A DNA stretch of 64,000 nt from Platerodrilus igneus (Eukaryota; Arthropoda; Insecta; Coleoptera; Lycidae), in contig JARFIW010001177.1 of NCBI GenBank assembly GCA_036346225.1, positions 466,501-530,500 on the forward strand, read 5' to 3'. Made by a program: the position numbers and the translations under genes. Positions 23,083 to 33,690 of the stretch are shown one piece after another; position 1 is the first letter of the stretch; each line of letters begins with the position of its first letter. The notes under the pieces are model-generated. The model made no database searches, was not told where the DNA came from, and saw only the letters and a program-made list of their open reading frames with translations.

Positions 23083-23732
23083 GTTTTTTTTTCTGTACAC
23101 ATAAGCGATTGTAAATAGATTTAATTTCAAGTCGTTTTATATGCGACATGCCTTGTATTATATTTTATTGTTCTTTATTTAGTTAAATTTTTAAAATAAT
23201 GCTTATTGCATAAAAATGTTAGCTTTCGTCGAAAACAAAGTTATAAATTTTTGGCCTTGAAGCGAAACGCTGCATTTCTAGCTATATTTAACCGTTGCTT
23301 GTTTCATTATACAGTGATAAAACTTGATGATAATCAACATTTGGTGCATGTTCGTTTTGTCTCAGTTTACGTTGCGAGAATTGTCATCTAAATCCGGCAG
23401 TTATTGGCCACCTCTAATTTAAGCAAAATGGGAATGAAATTGGCCGTGAGCGACTGGCGTCCCGCTTTAAAATATTTTTGTGTGGATGTCTGAATACACA
23501 AGCACGGCGAGTTGGAGTTTAAATTCAAAATGGTCAGTAATTCTAATTTAATTTAAATACATGTAACGTTTTTCCTTTTACAACGCAACAAATTCTTTTT
23601 ATGAAGTTTAAACAAAGTTAAACAAAATTTAAACAAAGGTGTTCTATTACCACGTTTTTATGATAATATAAAATAGCAGTTTTGTCTAATTATATATCTA
23701 CGACAACTATTTGAAGGTTATAATAAATAATT
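23083..23732. other. Stretch without recognisable gene
   Basis: AT-rich DNA between the Penelope element and a Ty3/gypsy relic. A 61-codon frame at 23206-23391 resembles nothing I know. Confidence 0.4.
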
Positions 23733-23988
23733 ACGATTAGTTACTACCTTCAACTTTCAATTATGCATGGTTTTTTATTTTTAACAGCTGTTGATACAAC
23801 TTATGAGACCGTATGCAGAAATTTCTTATCACGTCCGAAATATGTTGTTTTCCATTATGAAAACCGCAATCCGTTCTAAGTGACTCAAAGAAATCCCATT
23901 GTGGAATTGGTTATGAAGATTCAGTAATATTGTCCAACCGACAATTGCAGAAGCGAAACCGCTTCAAGGAATAAGACGTTCATTTAAG

Positions 23989-24279
23989 TTGGTAAAATTC
24001 TCAAATTACACTACACACATACATCAAATTAAAATTTTAAAAAATGTTTCTTACAGTTTAGAGAACAAGGATTATTTGAAGTGTCCCAAAGCAGAGAAAA
24101 ACGTTTGTTGGAACTGCTTACGCTACGGACATACAAACAATTATTGCTTTATTTTATTCTTTCATGGATGTGCAAATAAATGCGTAATTCGTCCTAATTG
24201 TCTTCATTGTTCAAAAATGAATAACGAAACAGATGCGTTCGGGCCGACATCGTGTCTCATCCTTAAATGCTTGTTTTAA
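23989..24279 (+). pseudogene. gag: gag zinc-knuckle fragment
   Basis: A 96-codon frame with a perfect CCHC knuckle CWNCLRYGHTNNYC (C-x2-C-x4-H-x4-C, 24106-24147), followed by a second Cys cluster (GCANKCVIRPNCLHC) that looks like a degenerate further knuckle. This is the nucleocapsid part of Gag that binds genomic RNA. The frame is lost at 24277-24279 and protease-like sequence continues in another frame. Confidence 0.75.
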
Positions 24280-24460
24280 TGAACAAGAAAGTAATTTATT
24301 CAGTAAAACTGATTGGTCTAGTTGGCTATCCACACCAAAAATTTTTATTTATCTTCTACTAGGAACAAAACCGACGTTTTATATGAAAGTGTTTGGTAGA
24401 AAAAAAATTGGTGGATACCCCGTAGTAGGCGCATTAGCCCTACTATTATTAAAAAATTAA

Positions 24461-24474
24461 ATTTAACTATCTTT
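24461..24474. repeat. 14-bp target-site duplication, left copy
   Basis: ATTTAACTATCTTT here is repeated exactly at 24836-24849, immediately beyond the right end of the insertion. Confidence 0.9.
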
Positions 24475-24523
24475 CTAAATATTTATGATTCCAGGTTGGG
24501 ACCATGTCATTTTATAACCTAAG

Positions 24524-24564
24524 GCCGACGTTTCGCCCACTTTTGTAAGGGGATTCATCAGGAC
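24524..24564 (-). ncRNA. Hammerhead-ribozyme-like motif, left arm
   Basis: On the minus strand: GTC, CTGATGA, an A-rich spacer with CCC...GGG arms around the TTACAAAAGT loop, GAAA, then CGTC followed by GGC. Stem I (GTC with GGC) pairs with one G-U. Both conserved cores of a type I hammerhead are present. Helix II is imperfect, so activity is uncertain. Confidence 0.65.
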
Positions 24565-24716
24565 AAAAGACACCTTTTGGCTTAATGAGCTGGCGAGTCT
24601 GCTAGTTCAGAAGTAACTCTTCATACTTTTTATACTTTTTACACTTGTCTAATTAATATTTTATCATTCTTATTCTTATTATTATTGTTTTACATTTATA
24701 TTTCATTTTCTTTTTT

Positions 24717-24757
24717 GTCCTGATGAAGCCCCTTACAAAAGTGGGCGAAACGTCGAC
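24717..24757 (+). ncRNA. Hammerhead-ribozyme-like motif, right arm (best copy)
   Basis: GTC (24717) and GAC (24755-24757) form stem I. CTGATGA lies at 24720-24726. GCCC (24728-24731) pairs with GGGC (24743-24746) as helix II around a CTTACAAAAGT loop, with A24727 bulged. Then come GAAA and CGTC, with predicted cleavage after the C at 24754. Stem III would be the palindromic ACGT, so two copies may need to pair, as reported for Penelope-type hammerheads. Confidence 0.72.
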
Positions 24758-25149
24758 CTTAGGTTATAAAATAACACGGTTCCAGCCCGGAACCATAAAT
24801 ATTTATAATGACTCTGGCCGTGAAAGCCTCCGACAATTTAACTATCTTTTGTTCAGACCAAAAAAGTGTATCTAAAGCTGACGATGCTGTTAAAAGTGTT
24901 TTTGGCTCTGTTTATGAACCGAGCCCCATTGGTGATCACTGACGCATTTTGAACGTTTTAGTTGTACCTTTTCTTCTGCATTATTTTATTTTTGGGAGCG
25001 TTTTTACTAAATTATTTGAGTTAGTTGCAGATTTTAAAAATCATACTTGGCATATGCACAGCGATCTGGAGAATGATGTTTCGTGTATCAGTTGATTCTC
25101 AGGTTCTATAAATTGTCATGATACTTTAAATAGCATTGATGATGTTACT

Positions 25150-25690
25150 TCTGAACGGACACTTCTCGTGCAAAACGCCATAAAAGCATTTGACGAATTA
25201 AGTCAAAAAGGTAGATTACGCCGTACGGACAAAATTCAAATGGTAATCGTTACAGATTATGGTACTCCCATCTGCAAGAGACCTTTCGTTATGTTGCCTT
25301 ATATGAACAAAATTTTAAATGAAAAATTGGATGATATGTTAGGTTTAGGAGTGGACGAACCGTGTTAATCCCCATGGCCATTAGCAGTTTTGTTAGTAAT
25401 AAAGAAAAATAGCAACAAGTAGAAATTTTGTTTTGATGGTCGTGCGTTAAATGACGCGAAAGTATATGATAGCTATCCGTTATCAAATGTTGATAGGATT
25501 TCGAACATGTTAAGAAGCGCAAAGTACAACTCCTGTATAGATTTTCAAAAGTACTTTTGACAAATTTCTCTTTCAGAGGAGGCTAAAAACAAAACATCTT
25601 TTAGTGTTACTGGTAGAGGATAATACAGGCCCGTTGTTGTCCCCTTTGAACTTCGAAATAGCGCACAAACACAACTACGCATCGGTGATG
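25150..25690 (+). pseudogene. Ty3/gypsy reverse transcriptase fragment
   Basis: Amino-terminal RT motifs in order: KRPFVMLPYMNKILNEKLDD, GVDEPC then SPWPLAVLLVIKK, KFCFDGRALNDAKVYDSYPL, NVDRISNMLRSAKY and CIDFQKYF, then KTSFSVTGRG and PFELRNSAQT. The wording matches the Ty3/gypsy RT up to just before the YxDD box, which is missing. There are several stops (25366, 25410, 25558). A further ~280 bases (to 25965) are open but unrecognised. Confidence 0.8.
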
Positions 25691-27094
25691 CAAAATTACT
25701 TTATTCAGTCAAAGATAAACTCAACGATACTAATTTAAACACAAATCTAAAGAAGTTGTTACGTCAAAACCTTGCAAGCAATCTTTTATTCATGAATATT
25801 AAATCAAACTACTCTTATTTAAACACCCTAAAATTTTCTAAACGACCTAACGTTTTATATGTCATTTCAAATCATAAAACAAACATTTGCTTAGCAACTT
25901 CGCTTACAAAATTGCTGCAATATGTTCTAACACCTGCAGCAAATACGTGTCAATCACAGCTGTAAATACATTTCTGGTTTTCTTAACCACCTGCCTAGTA
26001 AATGAACACTTGCAATGTGTTTATACCAAGTAATTCTATTAAGCGGTACCCAGTTATCTTGCAGCTGTGCAGGTATTCAAAACAATAAGATTGTCCCCAT
26101 GTGTTGAGAATTCTTCGTAGCCGTTAGTTTTTCGTTTGTAAGCTGTAATTTGCAGTTAAATATACTTTTGCAGGTGCTGTCTGAGAATCCCTTACATTTG
26201 ATTCTTCGGAGATAATTTTGAAAGCCAAAGCTTTGCCCCTCACGTAGTTCTCTCTTTCCAAATATAAACCGTGCTTGGAAAGCTAGATTCGAAACAACAT
26301 TCATTCAGCGGAAAGAGATGTTGAGAGTCGCGGTATTAAGATGCTTTCTGTACTTAATGTTCTAACTTAGTTAAATTGCTTGAGTTACTGTCCAATCCAT
26401 CGGCAGAAGCATGCCGCATTTCCGAATACTGTAAGAGAGGCCGATATCTTAAGGTATAATTATCTGTTATCTTTACCTTTTTGATACTACTGTGAAAAAT
26501 AGACACTCGTTTACTGTTCATAGTTTACTTACTCATGATTATCCAATTAATTGCTGACGGCACGTTACAAAATTATGTTCACAGTACAAAAGTAACTATG
26601 CAATTATTTTCAGTCATACCTAGTTAAAGGAAAGCTCGCATTAGAGCATTTGTTACTGTTAGCTTTTCTTTGTATATTAATGTTAACGTCAACAACATGC
26701 TAACCAACCCCTAAATTAGAGTAAGTGAACACCTGGTTCATTTAAGTTAGAGTTATGCTATTTAAGTTTACTATTATGGTCTTAACTGGCGGAGTGCACT
26801 TCAAAGTGCAGGTAATCATAGTGACCATTTCACCTTGTATGTATATTCCGTGTAATTGTACATATTTAGGGCTGGTCCATTGTCTAAGTATACCTGTATA
26901 TTTATGTACCTATTACTTAGAATTTAAGATTTTGTAATCGATGCTTAAAAGTTTATATTTTTATATTATGCAATGCAAATTGACACTTTGTTTATATCAC
27001 GTTATAACAAGACGATTACGTAAAAGTCCGTTTTTTTGTTATTTTGTAAATATTCCCTTTGGGACTGTTTGTTAAAAGTTTATAATAAATCGGT
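25691..27094. other. Stretch without recognisable gene
   Basis: An open frame at 25756-25965 continues from the RT relic but carries no motif. The remainder has only short frames (26077-26304 minus, 26755-26937 plus) with no recognised similarity, and no terminal repeats. Confidence 0.4.
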
Positions 27095-27554
27095 TTACCG
27101 CGGTTTTCCCATTCCGATAGGCCTGCACCTTGAAGAAGTTCTAAATTACTAGAACGGTAGAATGGCTTGCGCGTTCCAGTAACCTACAAAGCCAAACTAC
27201 AGGTCCAATCAAAGAAATAGGGACTTTAGTGAGGAACTAGACTAAACAAGTCCCGAAAGGGGACAGCAGCTTTTTCTAGACTTAGAGTGGTAGAGACTAT
27301 AGGGCTCGGTACAGCATTCTAAGACACACTACTGCGATGTGGAAGGCAACGGGAAACTAATACATTACCTCCCAAGTACACAGCGTAATTAAATTGTTAT
27401 TAAAGATGATGGCATGCTCTGGAGTAGAAATTCCGGAGGTAAAATAGTCCTCGATTCGAATCTCCGGAAGGTGACTACCTCGGGGGGATGTGATCGGAAA
27501 GTATAAAAATAAGTCGTGAACATTCTGTGTGTCAGAGCGTGAAACGCCAGAAGT

Positions 27555-28255
27555 ATGAAGCAAGTAGGTAAGCTAGAGAACTTGAAAATTGAAATGGATA
27601 GGTTAGGATTAGGATCAGCGAATTTCGTGGCCAGAGTCGGGGGATTCTTGGAGTGGAGAATTTAGGGTAATTCATACAGGATCAAAGGAAGGAAATTCGG
27701 GGGTGGGGATAGTTACGCGAGAAAGATAGGACAAGGAGTAGAAAACTACTTACAAAAGAACGAAAAAATACTCATAGTTAGATTAGAATCTAAACCGGTA
27801 AATACAGTAATAATATAAGTATGCATGCCCACCTCTAGCTACAGTGAGGAAGAGGTAGAGGTGATATACAAAGATATTGAAGACATACTAAGGTAAGTAA
27901 AAGGGCATGAAAATTTAATAATTAGGGAGGAATTTAATGCAGTGGTAGGTGAAGGTAGGTAAGGAGCGGTAGTATATAGTAGCAATAGGCTGGTAAAATT
28001 TTGCGACAAGAACAAATTAACCATCACAAACACATTACTTCAACATCATGCTAGAAAACAATGCACGTGGAAGATGATAAGAGATATAGGAAGATATCAA
28101 ATAGATTACATTCTTGTTAGACAACGGTTTAGGAATCAAGCAAAAGACTGTAGTAGCTACCCAGAAGCAGATATAGACACTGATGACAACATCGTAATTA
28201 TAAAGGCCGCACTTAATTTTAAGAATTTGAAAAAAGCAGAAAGCGACACTTTTTG
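27555..28255 (+). pseudogene. Non-LTR endonuclease domain relic (copy A)
   Basis: An apurinic-endonuclease-like domain with many breaks: KQVGKLENLKIEMDRL at the start, a VNTVII strand, then HENLII followed by REEFNA where the family has GDFNA. An intact C-terminal stretch at 28074-28256 holds YQIDYILVRQRFRNQ and ADIDTDDN, where the family has SDHN. The catalytic Asp of GDFN and the His of SDHN are both lost, so this copy would be inactive even without the frameshifts. The enzyme nicks the target to start reverse transcription. Confidence 0.7.
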
Positions 28256-28839
28256 AGAAAATAAAAGATAAAGACTTACGCAAACGATTTGAAAAAACGC
28301 TAAATGAATTATTGAAAGATATCGGGAAAAATTCTGATACTATGGAAGTAGAAACACAATGAAATAACATTAAATCCAGCTTAGATATGGCGGCCAGAGA
28401 TATTCTGGAGTATACTCAAAAAGAAAATAGGAAGCCCTGGATAATAAAGATATCATGAATTTAATAGAAGAAAGACGAAAATTCAAAAATAGATCACACG
28501 AAACAGAAAAACGGTGATACAAAACCATAAAATAGGAAACTATTTACAAATGCAGAGAAGCTGAAGAAGAATGGATTGATGTAAAGTGCTAAGAGGTACA
28601 AACTAAGATGGAAATAGAAAAGACAGACGAAGCATACAAACTAATTAGAATGAATTTTAGAGATATATAACCGTATAGCAAAACTATAAAGGACGCGGGA
28701 GAAAACGTCATTATAGAAAATGTAGAGAAAGTGGTTAGATGGCAAGAATATATAGGGAATCTATATGCATTAGAAAAGGCATCACACATTGAAAATGATG
28801 ACTTGGGATACCCTATTTTGAGATGAGTTTGAATTAGCA

Positions 28840-29430
28840 TTGAAGGGTCTGAAAAATGGTAAGGCACCGGATACAGATAAGGTGCAAGTAGAAACTTTAA
28901 AAGCCGCTGGACAATTAGTAACAGAACGTCTCTTCCGACTTGTAAGCTATATGTATAAGACAGGCGAGATTCCCAAAGATTTCAAATGTAACATCATAGT
29001 AGCTACACTAAAAATGAGAGGCGCGGAAAGCTGTGAAAATTTTCGAACAATAAGTTTGACAGCACACGTATGAAAAATATTAACTAGAATTGTACAAAAA
29101 CGAATGGAAAAACGTGCCGAAGGAATACTAGGATAAGATCAATATGGGTTTAAGCGTAACAGGGGAATACGGAAGGCTCTTTTAACTCTGAGGGTGATAA
29201 TGGAGAAAACAATAGAAAAGGAGAAAAGCGTGTATATAGGGTTCGTAGACCTAGAAAAAGCATTCGACAATGTAAAATGGAAGGAGATGTTCGAAATACT
29301 CAATAAGAATGGAATGAGTTTTAGGGATAGACGGATGGTACATAGTTTATACAAAGAGCAAACAGAGGTAATAGAATTAGAGCAGGAACGTAGAGAAGTA
29401 AATATTAGGAAAGGTGTGAGATAGGGGCGT
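28840..29430 (+). pseudogene. Non-LTR reverse transcriptase fragment (copy A)
   Basis: Two frames with early RT motifs: LKNGKAPDTDKVQVETLKAAG (28850s), SYMYKTGEIPKDFKCNIIVA, RTISLTAHV, then YIGFVDLEKAFDNVKWKEM and MVHSLYKEQ at 29194-29424. The expected G.RQGC.LSP motif is broken by a stop at about 29422 and the FADD block is gone. The sequence then jumps to the 3' modules, indicating an internal deletion. Confidence 0.8.
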
Positions 29431-29439
29431 ACCCTATCC

Positions 29440-30300
29440 CCAGAGGGAACCGAGCTGTATATAGGCTGTTGTGGGAATTTCAGGGAATTGTGTAGGCTCT
29501 CAGAACATACGTGGAGTTACGCAGCCAACTAGCTTCAAGACGAAAAATCTAATGACGAAAAGATAAGTGCACTTAAATCTGATGATTACTGTAAGCAACT
29601 ACATGTGTTGGTTGTGAAATATTTAAAACTAATGTTGATTGTGCGAAAAAATATATTGAAAAAGCTATTAATTCAACAAATGCTTAAGTGCGGGGGAAAT
29701 TGGCAGCCTCAGTCTGCTTACCCCATTTACATACGACTGAATATTGGGGAAATACGGTATATAATTGTAAAACAGTAGAAGGTGACCGAACTGTATTTAA
29801 CATGAAAGAACAGCGACTATGTTCAAACACAACAAACATACCAACAAGATGAAAATTGTTCAAAGCATATGTGCGGAGCACAGCACAGTACTTCTATGAA
29901 ATAGGGGCAATAGGAAAAGCAGACAGAAAGAGATAGAAGCCTTCTGAAATGTTGTGCTTTAGATATATGAGAATGGTAGCACTGACAGACAAAGTTAATA
30001 ACAAATGAGTAATAGAAATGGCAGAAAATAAAGATATCTGTGAAAACAAATAAAAAATAGGAGAAATAGAAGGGCAGAATACGTTGTAAGGAATTTTTGG
30101 GGAATAGTACGGGATATATTATAAGCATAGATAAAAAAAGAAGGGTAGAGGTAGACCGAGATCAGACTTTCGCACGCAGATGGCGATAGATGCAGACTTG
30201 CAAATTTTAGGGAAATGTGTAGGTTAGTTCAGACTAGGAAACAGTGAGGGTACGCGTCTAACCAGTTCCAGGACTGAAGACCTGATAATGATGACGAGGT
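29440..30300 (+). repeat. 3' modules of non-LTR element A
   Basis: Two kinds of module follow the RT break. Type 1 (about 29440-29700) has GGGAATTTCAGGGAATTGTG, CAAGACGAAAAATCTAATGA and a GGCAGCC...GCTGCTTACCCC block. Type 2 (about 29700-30300) holds decayed C-terminal coding of the element (GRGRPRSDFRTQ) and ends GAAGACCTGATAATGATGA. The same module types recur in copies B and C. Confidence 0.65.
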
Positions 30301-30994
30301 TTTCAAATTTTTTTTGTATGACTCATCACACTCTGCGACATTTTGAACTAGCCCGAAATCTAATTCCTTTGAATTTCCATTCTATTCTTCTTCTTGTTTT
30401 GTGGCGTTATTTGGTGTAGGCAAGTTTTTTTACTGACTTTAATGCTTACTTTCGTATATGCACGAAATACCGTAACATAAATTTGACATAACCCAACGTG
30501 TGGCTGCGATTTCTGCAACCTTATTGTCGTACGTAAGTGTTGCTCGATTTCTGAAACAGTTAAAGCTTTGTGCCAGGTTTTTGAAAACCTCTTTTTTTAC
30601 TCAACAAATTATATGTACATACACCTGAATTGTAATTGTAATTGTGATTAACACAGCAGTAAATATAAGCCTGTTGATTCAAATATCTTTCAAGTCCCCA
30701 GAACTGGATAAACTCAAGCAGACACTGGCAATCCACCAGCGATTACTACTTATTACTCTTAACGATAATAAATGCTATTGATACCTACACTTGATATAGC
30801 ACTGAAATCTTGCAATAATAAGCATAAAAATAGTATACATAAACGTAAAACCCCATACAAGTATTCAAGCAATACAATATACAACTTAATCTCTACAAAC
30901 TTACTCCTAACTGTTAGTGCAACAAGCACGTGACCTTCAGACGAATTCGTAACACATGTATAATGCACCTTACTGGTGAGATTCGAAAAACCAG
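30301..30994. other. Stretch without recognisable gene
   Basis: AT-rich DNA between the non-LTR element and the hAT-like element, with one 69-codon minus frame (30759-30968) of no known type. Confidence 0.4.
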
Positions 30995-31002
30995 TTTATA
31001 AC
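30995..31002. repeat. 8-bp target-site duplication, left copy
   Basis: TTTATAAC here is repeated exactly at 31805-31812. Confidence 0.85.
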
Positions 31003-31039
31003 TAGGGGTGGGCGATACGGGATTTTGCGTATCGAATAT

Positions 31040-31281
31040 CGATACATATTCTATAACGATATGTATCGATATATCAAATATCGATATATATCGATACGTA
31101 TCGATACGTATCGATACGTATCGATGCGTATCGATATGTATCGATGCGTATCGGTGCGTATCGATACATATCGATTCGTATCGATGCGTATCGATACGTA
31201 TCGATGCGTATCGGTGCGTATCGATACGTATCGACTCGTATCGATGCATATCGATACGTATAGATACGTAGCGGTACGTAT

Positions 31282-31290
<9 letters not shown>
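31040..31290. repeat. 10-bp tandem repeat block 1, unit about TATCGATACG
   Basis: About 24 units of TATCGATACG with single-base variants (GATGCG, GGTGCG, GATTCG). The unit is itself a palindrome, so both strands and all frames are open. The block runs into a (TA)n run at 31284-31314. Confidence 0.9.
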
Positions 31291-31319
<29 letters not shown>

Positions 31320-31589
31320 TCGTATCGGAACGTTTAGATGTGTAGAATAAGTATACATATAGAGACGTAGCGATACCTATCGGTACGAATCGATACGCAT
31401 CTATAAATTTTTCTACTCTTTCTTTGGAAATAAAATCACAAGATCGTTTTAAAATAATGTATTTACTGACAATTCGATCTTTCACTTAAGATTATTTGTT
31501 ATCAAAATAATTAAAGTTTCAAGTTTAATATTTGTGACATAAGTATGTATATAGGGGTGGGTGATACGGGATTTTGCGTATCGAATATC

Positions 31590-31795
31590 GATACATATTC
31601 TATATCAAATATCGATACGTATCGATGCGTATCGATACGTATCGATGCGTATCGATACGTATCGTTGCGTATCGAGACATATCGATACGTATCGATACAT
31701 ATCGAGTATCGATATATCGATATTTATTTTTTGCTGTATCGGAGGGGTCGATACGGGGGTCGTATCGATACGTATCGATATATCGATACGCCGAC
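31590..31795. repeat. 10-bp tandem repeat block 2
   Basis: The same unit family as block 1, shorter, ending next to the right inverted terminus of the element. Confidence 0.9.
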
Positions 31796-31812
31796 CCAGC
31801 CCTATTTATAAC

Positions 31813-32516
31813 AGCTAACCTGCACCGCTAAAGGATCCTAACACACCATAACAATTACACAACAACTATTTTTAACTGCAGCTGCACTGTTGGAGTTACA
31901 TAAACACACTAAAATTCACCACATCATTGTTGACGACAATGGCAACGTTTTTAAACTTCATAACCGGGTGCATGTATTTAACGTGACCATTGTAATTAAA
32001 TACTTTAAAGATACTACTACAGGAATACTGAAGTGTTCTTTTCGAAATTAAACACTGATTGCTTAGCAATAACCTCTACGCTTCTAAAAACGCATCCGAG
32101 TGATTAACTTTTGTTTGCTCGATATGATTCATTCCTACACATTTCTTGTTCGCGGACTGTAATTAACTGTTACAAGCACTCATGACATCATTTAAAATCT
32201 CGTACGCTGCACTTTAATTTAGATTGTAAACTTATGATGAAAGCTAATATGGAAAATCTTCCTTAAAGCGTTCCTATTATTCATGATTTACTGTAGATTT
32301 TCCTTTATGTTGAGTTACCAGAACTGTCTTTCCGCCGGCAACTCGAGTTTTTGAAAACATTGATGTCCAAATCCAAATCTTATTTCTAACACGACTTGTA
32401 TTTACTGATATTTTTGGATGTTCAAATGTGATTCGTTTTTACCATACTACTCCGTTTATTTTGATATATCTCGTGTATATTATAATTACTGTTCTTCCTA
32501 GTGATTATTTCTGAAA
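31813..32516. other. Stretch without recognisable gene
   Basis: It lies directly upstream of a BEL/Pao gag start and could contain that element's decayed LTR and leader. No LTR ends or second copy were found. Confidence 0.35.
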
Positions 32517-32900
32517 ATGGCTAGTGGGTGTTGGAAGTTAAACGTTGAGCGCGTACACGAGCCTGAATTCAAGTATGAGATTAGCTCTTGTAGGTTCGAT
32601 GCTGAGTTATCTGTAATCGAACTTAGAGAAACTCTAAGAAAAATTTTAAAATCAGCATCTTCTAAAAGTACAGACCCAATTATATCCGAATTGGATTTTT
32701 AAATAAATTACGGATCGTTGACCGAAGGTTTAGTTAAGTTGACCGCTAAATGCGAAAATTTTGACTGAAATTTTTCTACAGGCGGGCCAAACGTATTATT
32801 TCAATCACTATACATCTGTAAGGTAAAATTAACCGGTTGAATGTTGCCTCAGATGCAGAACAATACAAGCGACAGTTGTTGGTAACTATTATTGAGCTAC
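32517..32900 (+). pseudogene. gag: BEL/Pao gag N-terminal relic
   Basis: It starts with ATG at 32517. A 61-codon frame (ERVHEPEFKYEISSCRFDAE, VIELRETLRKIL) ends at 32702 and coding continues in the same style with stops and a frame change to about 32900. The 'two short helices, then ELRxxLRKLL' pattern is what insect BEL/Pao Gag proteins show at their start. Right after it comes an inverted errantivirus LTR fragment, then BEL/Pao RNase H on the same strand, so the two BEL pieces probably belong to one element with a large deletion. Confidence 0.5.
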
Positions 32901-32903
32901 GCA

Positions 32904-33195
32904 AGCTACGTTTTGACCCTTGGGAGCTACCCTTTTAAAAAGTTTTCTTCCAAAACTTCCTATAACAATTATTTACATAACAGAAATTACATTTGAAATT
33001 TTGACAAAATATATAAAATTAAACTAAGTCGAAATTAATAATAATTGAAGTTAAATTACGGCGAGTAGCATAAGCAACCAGCAATGTAAAAGCTGAGACC
33101 CTCTAGACTGACTGACTGGTTTGGAGCTCCCGTGGTATTTATGTTAGCCTTGCCCCTCAAATTTTTGTGGGAACTGCAGAGCTCATGTCTCCTCC
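32904..33195 (-). repeat. Errantivirus LTR fragment (antisense, R-U5 part)
   Basis: In plus-strand reading it begins with AGCTACGTTTTGACCC, the decayed complement of the LTR end next to the primer site. It then shares with copy 2 a TTTTTAAAAAG-type run, ACTAAGTCGAAATTAATA, GCTGA..., GGAGCTCCCGTGG and GTGGGAACTGCAGAGCTCAT. It covers about half an LTR. It separates the two BEL/Pao pieces. Confidence 0.75.
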
Positions 33196-33690
33196 AAATA
33201 TTCAAACATAATGTTGTAGTAAGGTTTTCTGATGCGTCAGAATGCGGCTATTCCGCAGTTATATATTTAGTCATTTTTAATGAAAAGGGCATAGTTATTA
33301 AAACCAACTTGCTTATGGCGAAAAGTCGTGTAACACCCTTAAATTCCATGACAATATCTCGCTTAGAATTTAGCGAAGCAATATTGCTATCTGGATTATT
33401 TAAATATGTAATTAATTCATTGAATAGTGTACTATCACTTCAATCAAGTCTTGCCGTTAGGAATAGTACAACCGTTTTAATATGGATCGAAATCGCGCCG
33501 CATTTACTTAAACATTTTGTAGCTAACAGAAAGATTGAAATTAATGAAAATATGCCTCATATAAAATGGCACCAAGTCGACTCATAGGAGAATCCCGCAG
33601 AATGTGGTTCCCGTGGCATCTCAGCTTCACAGTTAACAGATCACACCTTGTGGTGGGATGGACCTCTCTAGATTAAGCAGCCTGTTTCTC
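33196..33690 (+). pseudogene. BEL/Pao RNase H region relic
   Basis: RNase H motifs in BEL/Pao wording: VRFSDASECGYSAVIY (first Asp), LLMAKSRVTPL, SRLEFSEAILLSGL (Glu region), STTVLIWI and FVANRKIEI. Past the stop at 33585 come NPAECGSRG (family NPADxxSRG) and LWWDGP. The frame is open for about 130 codons. RNase H degrades the RNA in the RNA-DNA hybrid. The integrase that should follow is not recognised in 33700-34560, although several short frames lie there. Confidence 0.8.

Larger units (their letters stand above)
24475..24835. mobile_element. 361-bp inverted-repeat element with hammerhead-like motifs in both arms
   Basis: The insertion is exactly bounded by the 14-bp duplication ATTTAACTATCTTT. 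Its left arm (24475 to about 24590) is the inverted counterpart of its right arm (about 24610 to 24835). Both contain the Penelope-end block (GGTTGGGACC...TTATAACCTAAG and its complement) and a hammerhead-like core. There is no coding capacity. It looks like a non-autonomous derivative of the 21654-23082 Penelope family that kept only the two ends. Confidence 0.85.
24280..25110 (+). pseudogene. Protease fragments flanking an insertion
   Basis: Before the insertion (to 24460) a segment TPKIFIYLLLGTK looks like the strand leading into a retropepsin active site, but no DSG/DTG remains. After it (from 24850) the chain continues through GSVYEPSPIGDH, a stop, then NVLVVPFLLHYFIFGSVF and FELVADFKN. 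This matches the hydrophobic C-terminal half of gypsy proteases, where the family has ILG-x-DF. Removing the insertion and one copy of its duplication makes the two halves adjacent. Confidence 0.55.
23733..25690 (+). mobile_element. Third Ty3/gypsy relic: gag, protease and RT pieces
   Basis: Plus-strand remains in the canonical order gag (zinc knuckle), protease, RT, with the protease split by the 361-bp insertion at 24475-24835. It belongs to a lineage with a CCHC Gag, unlike the two other gypsy-type elements in the window. The first ~275 bp (23733-24008) recur, decayed, at 38086-38369. No LTRs are recognised. The coding capacity is destroyed throughout. Confidence 0.75.
27095..30300 (+). 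mobile_element. APE-type non-LTR retrotransposon, copy A (decayed)
   Basis: The order is a 5' untranslated region (27095-27550, including the GTGGAAGGCAACGGGAAAC block), an endonuclease relic, a middle region, a partial RT, then tandem 3' modules to about 30300 where the AATGATGACGA tail is found. The same order occurs inverted at 49815-54480 (copy B), whose 5' block is clearly homologous. RTE-like 'endonuclease-reverse transcriptase' elements of arthropods have this look; the clade is not certain. RT motifs after the first third are deleted. Confidence 0.8.
31003..31804. mobile_element. hAT-like non-autonomous element with 10-bp repeat interior
   Basis: An 802-bp element flanked by a perfect 8-bp duplication (TTTATAAC) and ending in imperfect inverted repeats TAGGGGTGGGCGATACGG / CCGACCCAGCCCTA. 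Eight-bp duplications and TAGGGGTGGG-type ends are hAT features. The interior is mostly a GTATCGATAC-type repeat in two blocks. A second left-end sequence (TAGGGGTGGGTGATACGG) occurs internally at 31552 but has no duplication of its own. There is no coding capacity. Confidence 0.85.

Noticed and set aside
31008..31831. Several long open frames of Tyr/Arg/Ile/Asp repeats on both strands
   Set aside because: They arise because the 10-bp palindromic repeat (TATCGATACG) contains no stop in most frames. They lie inside a non-autonomous hAT-like element and are not proteins.
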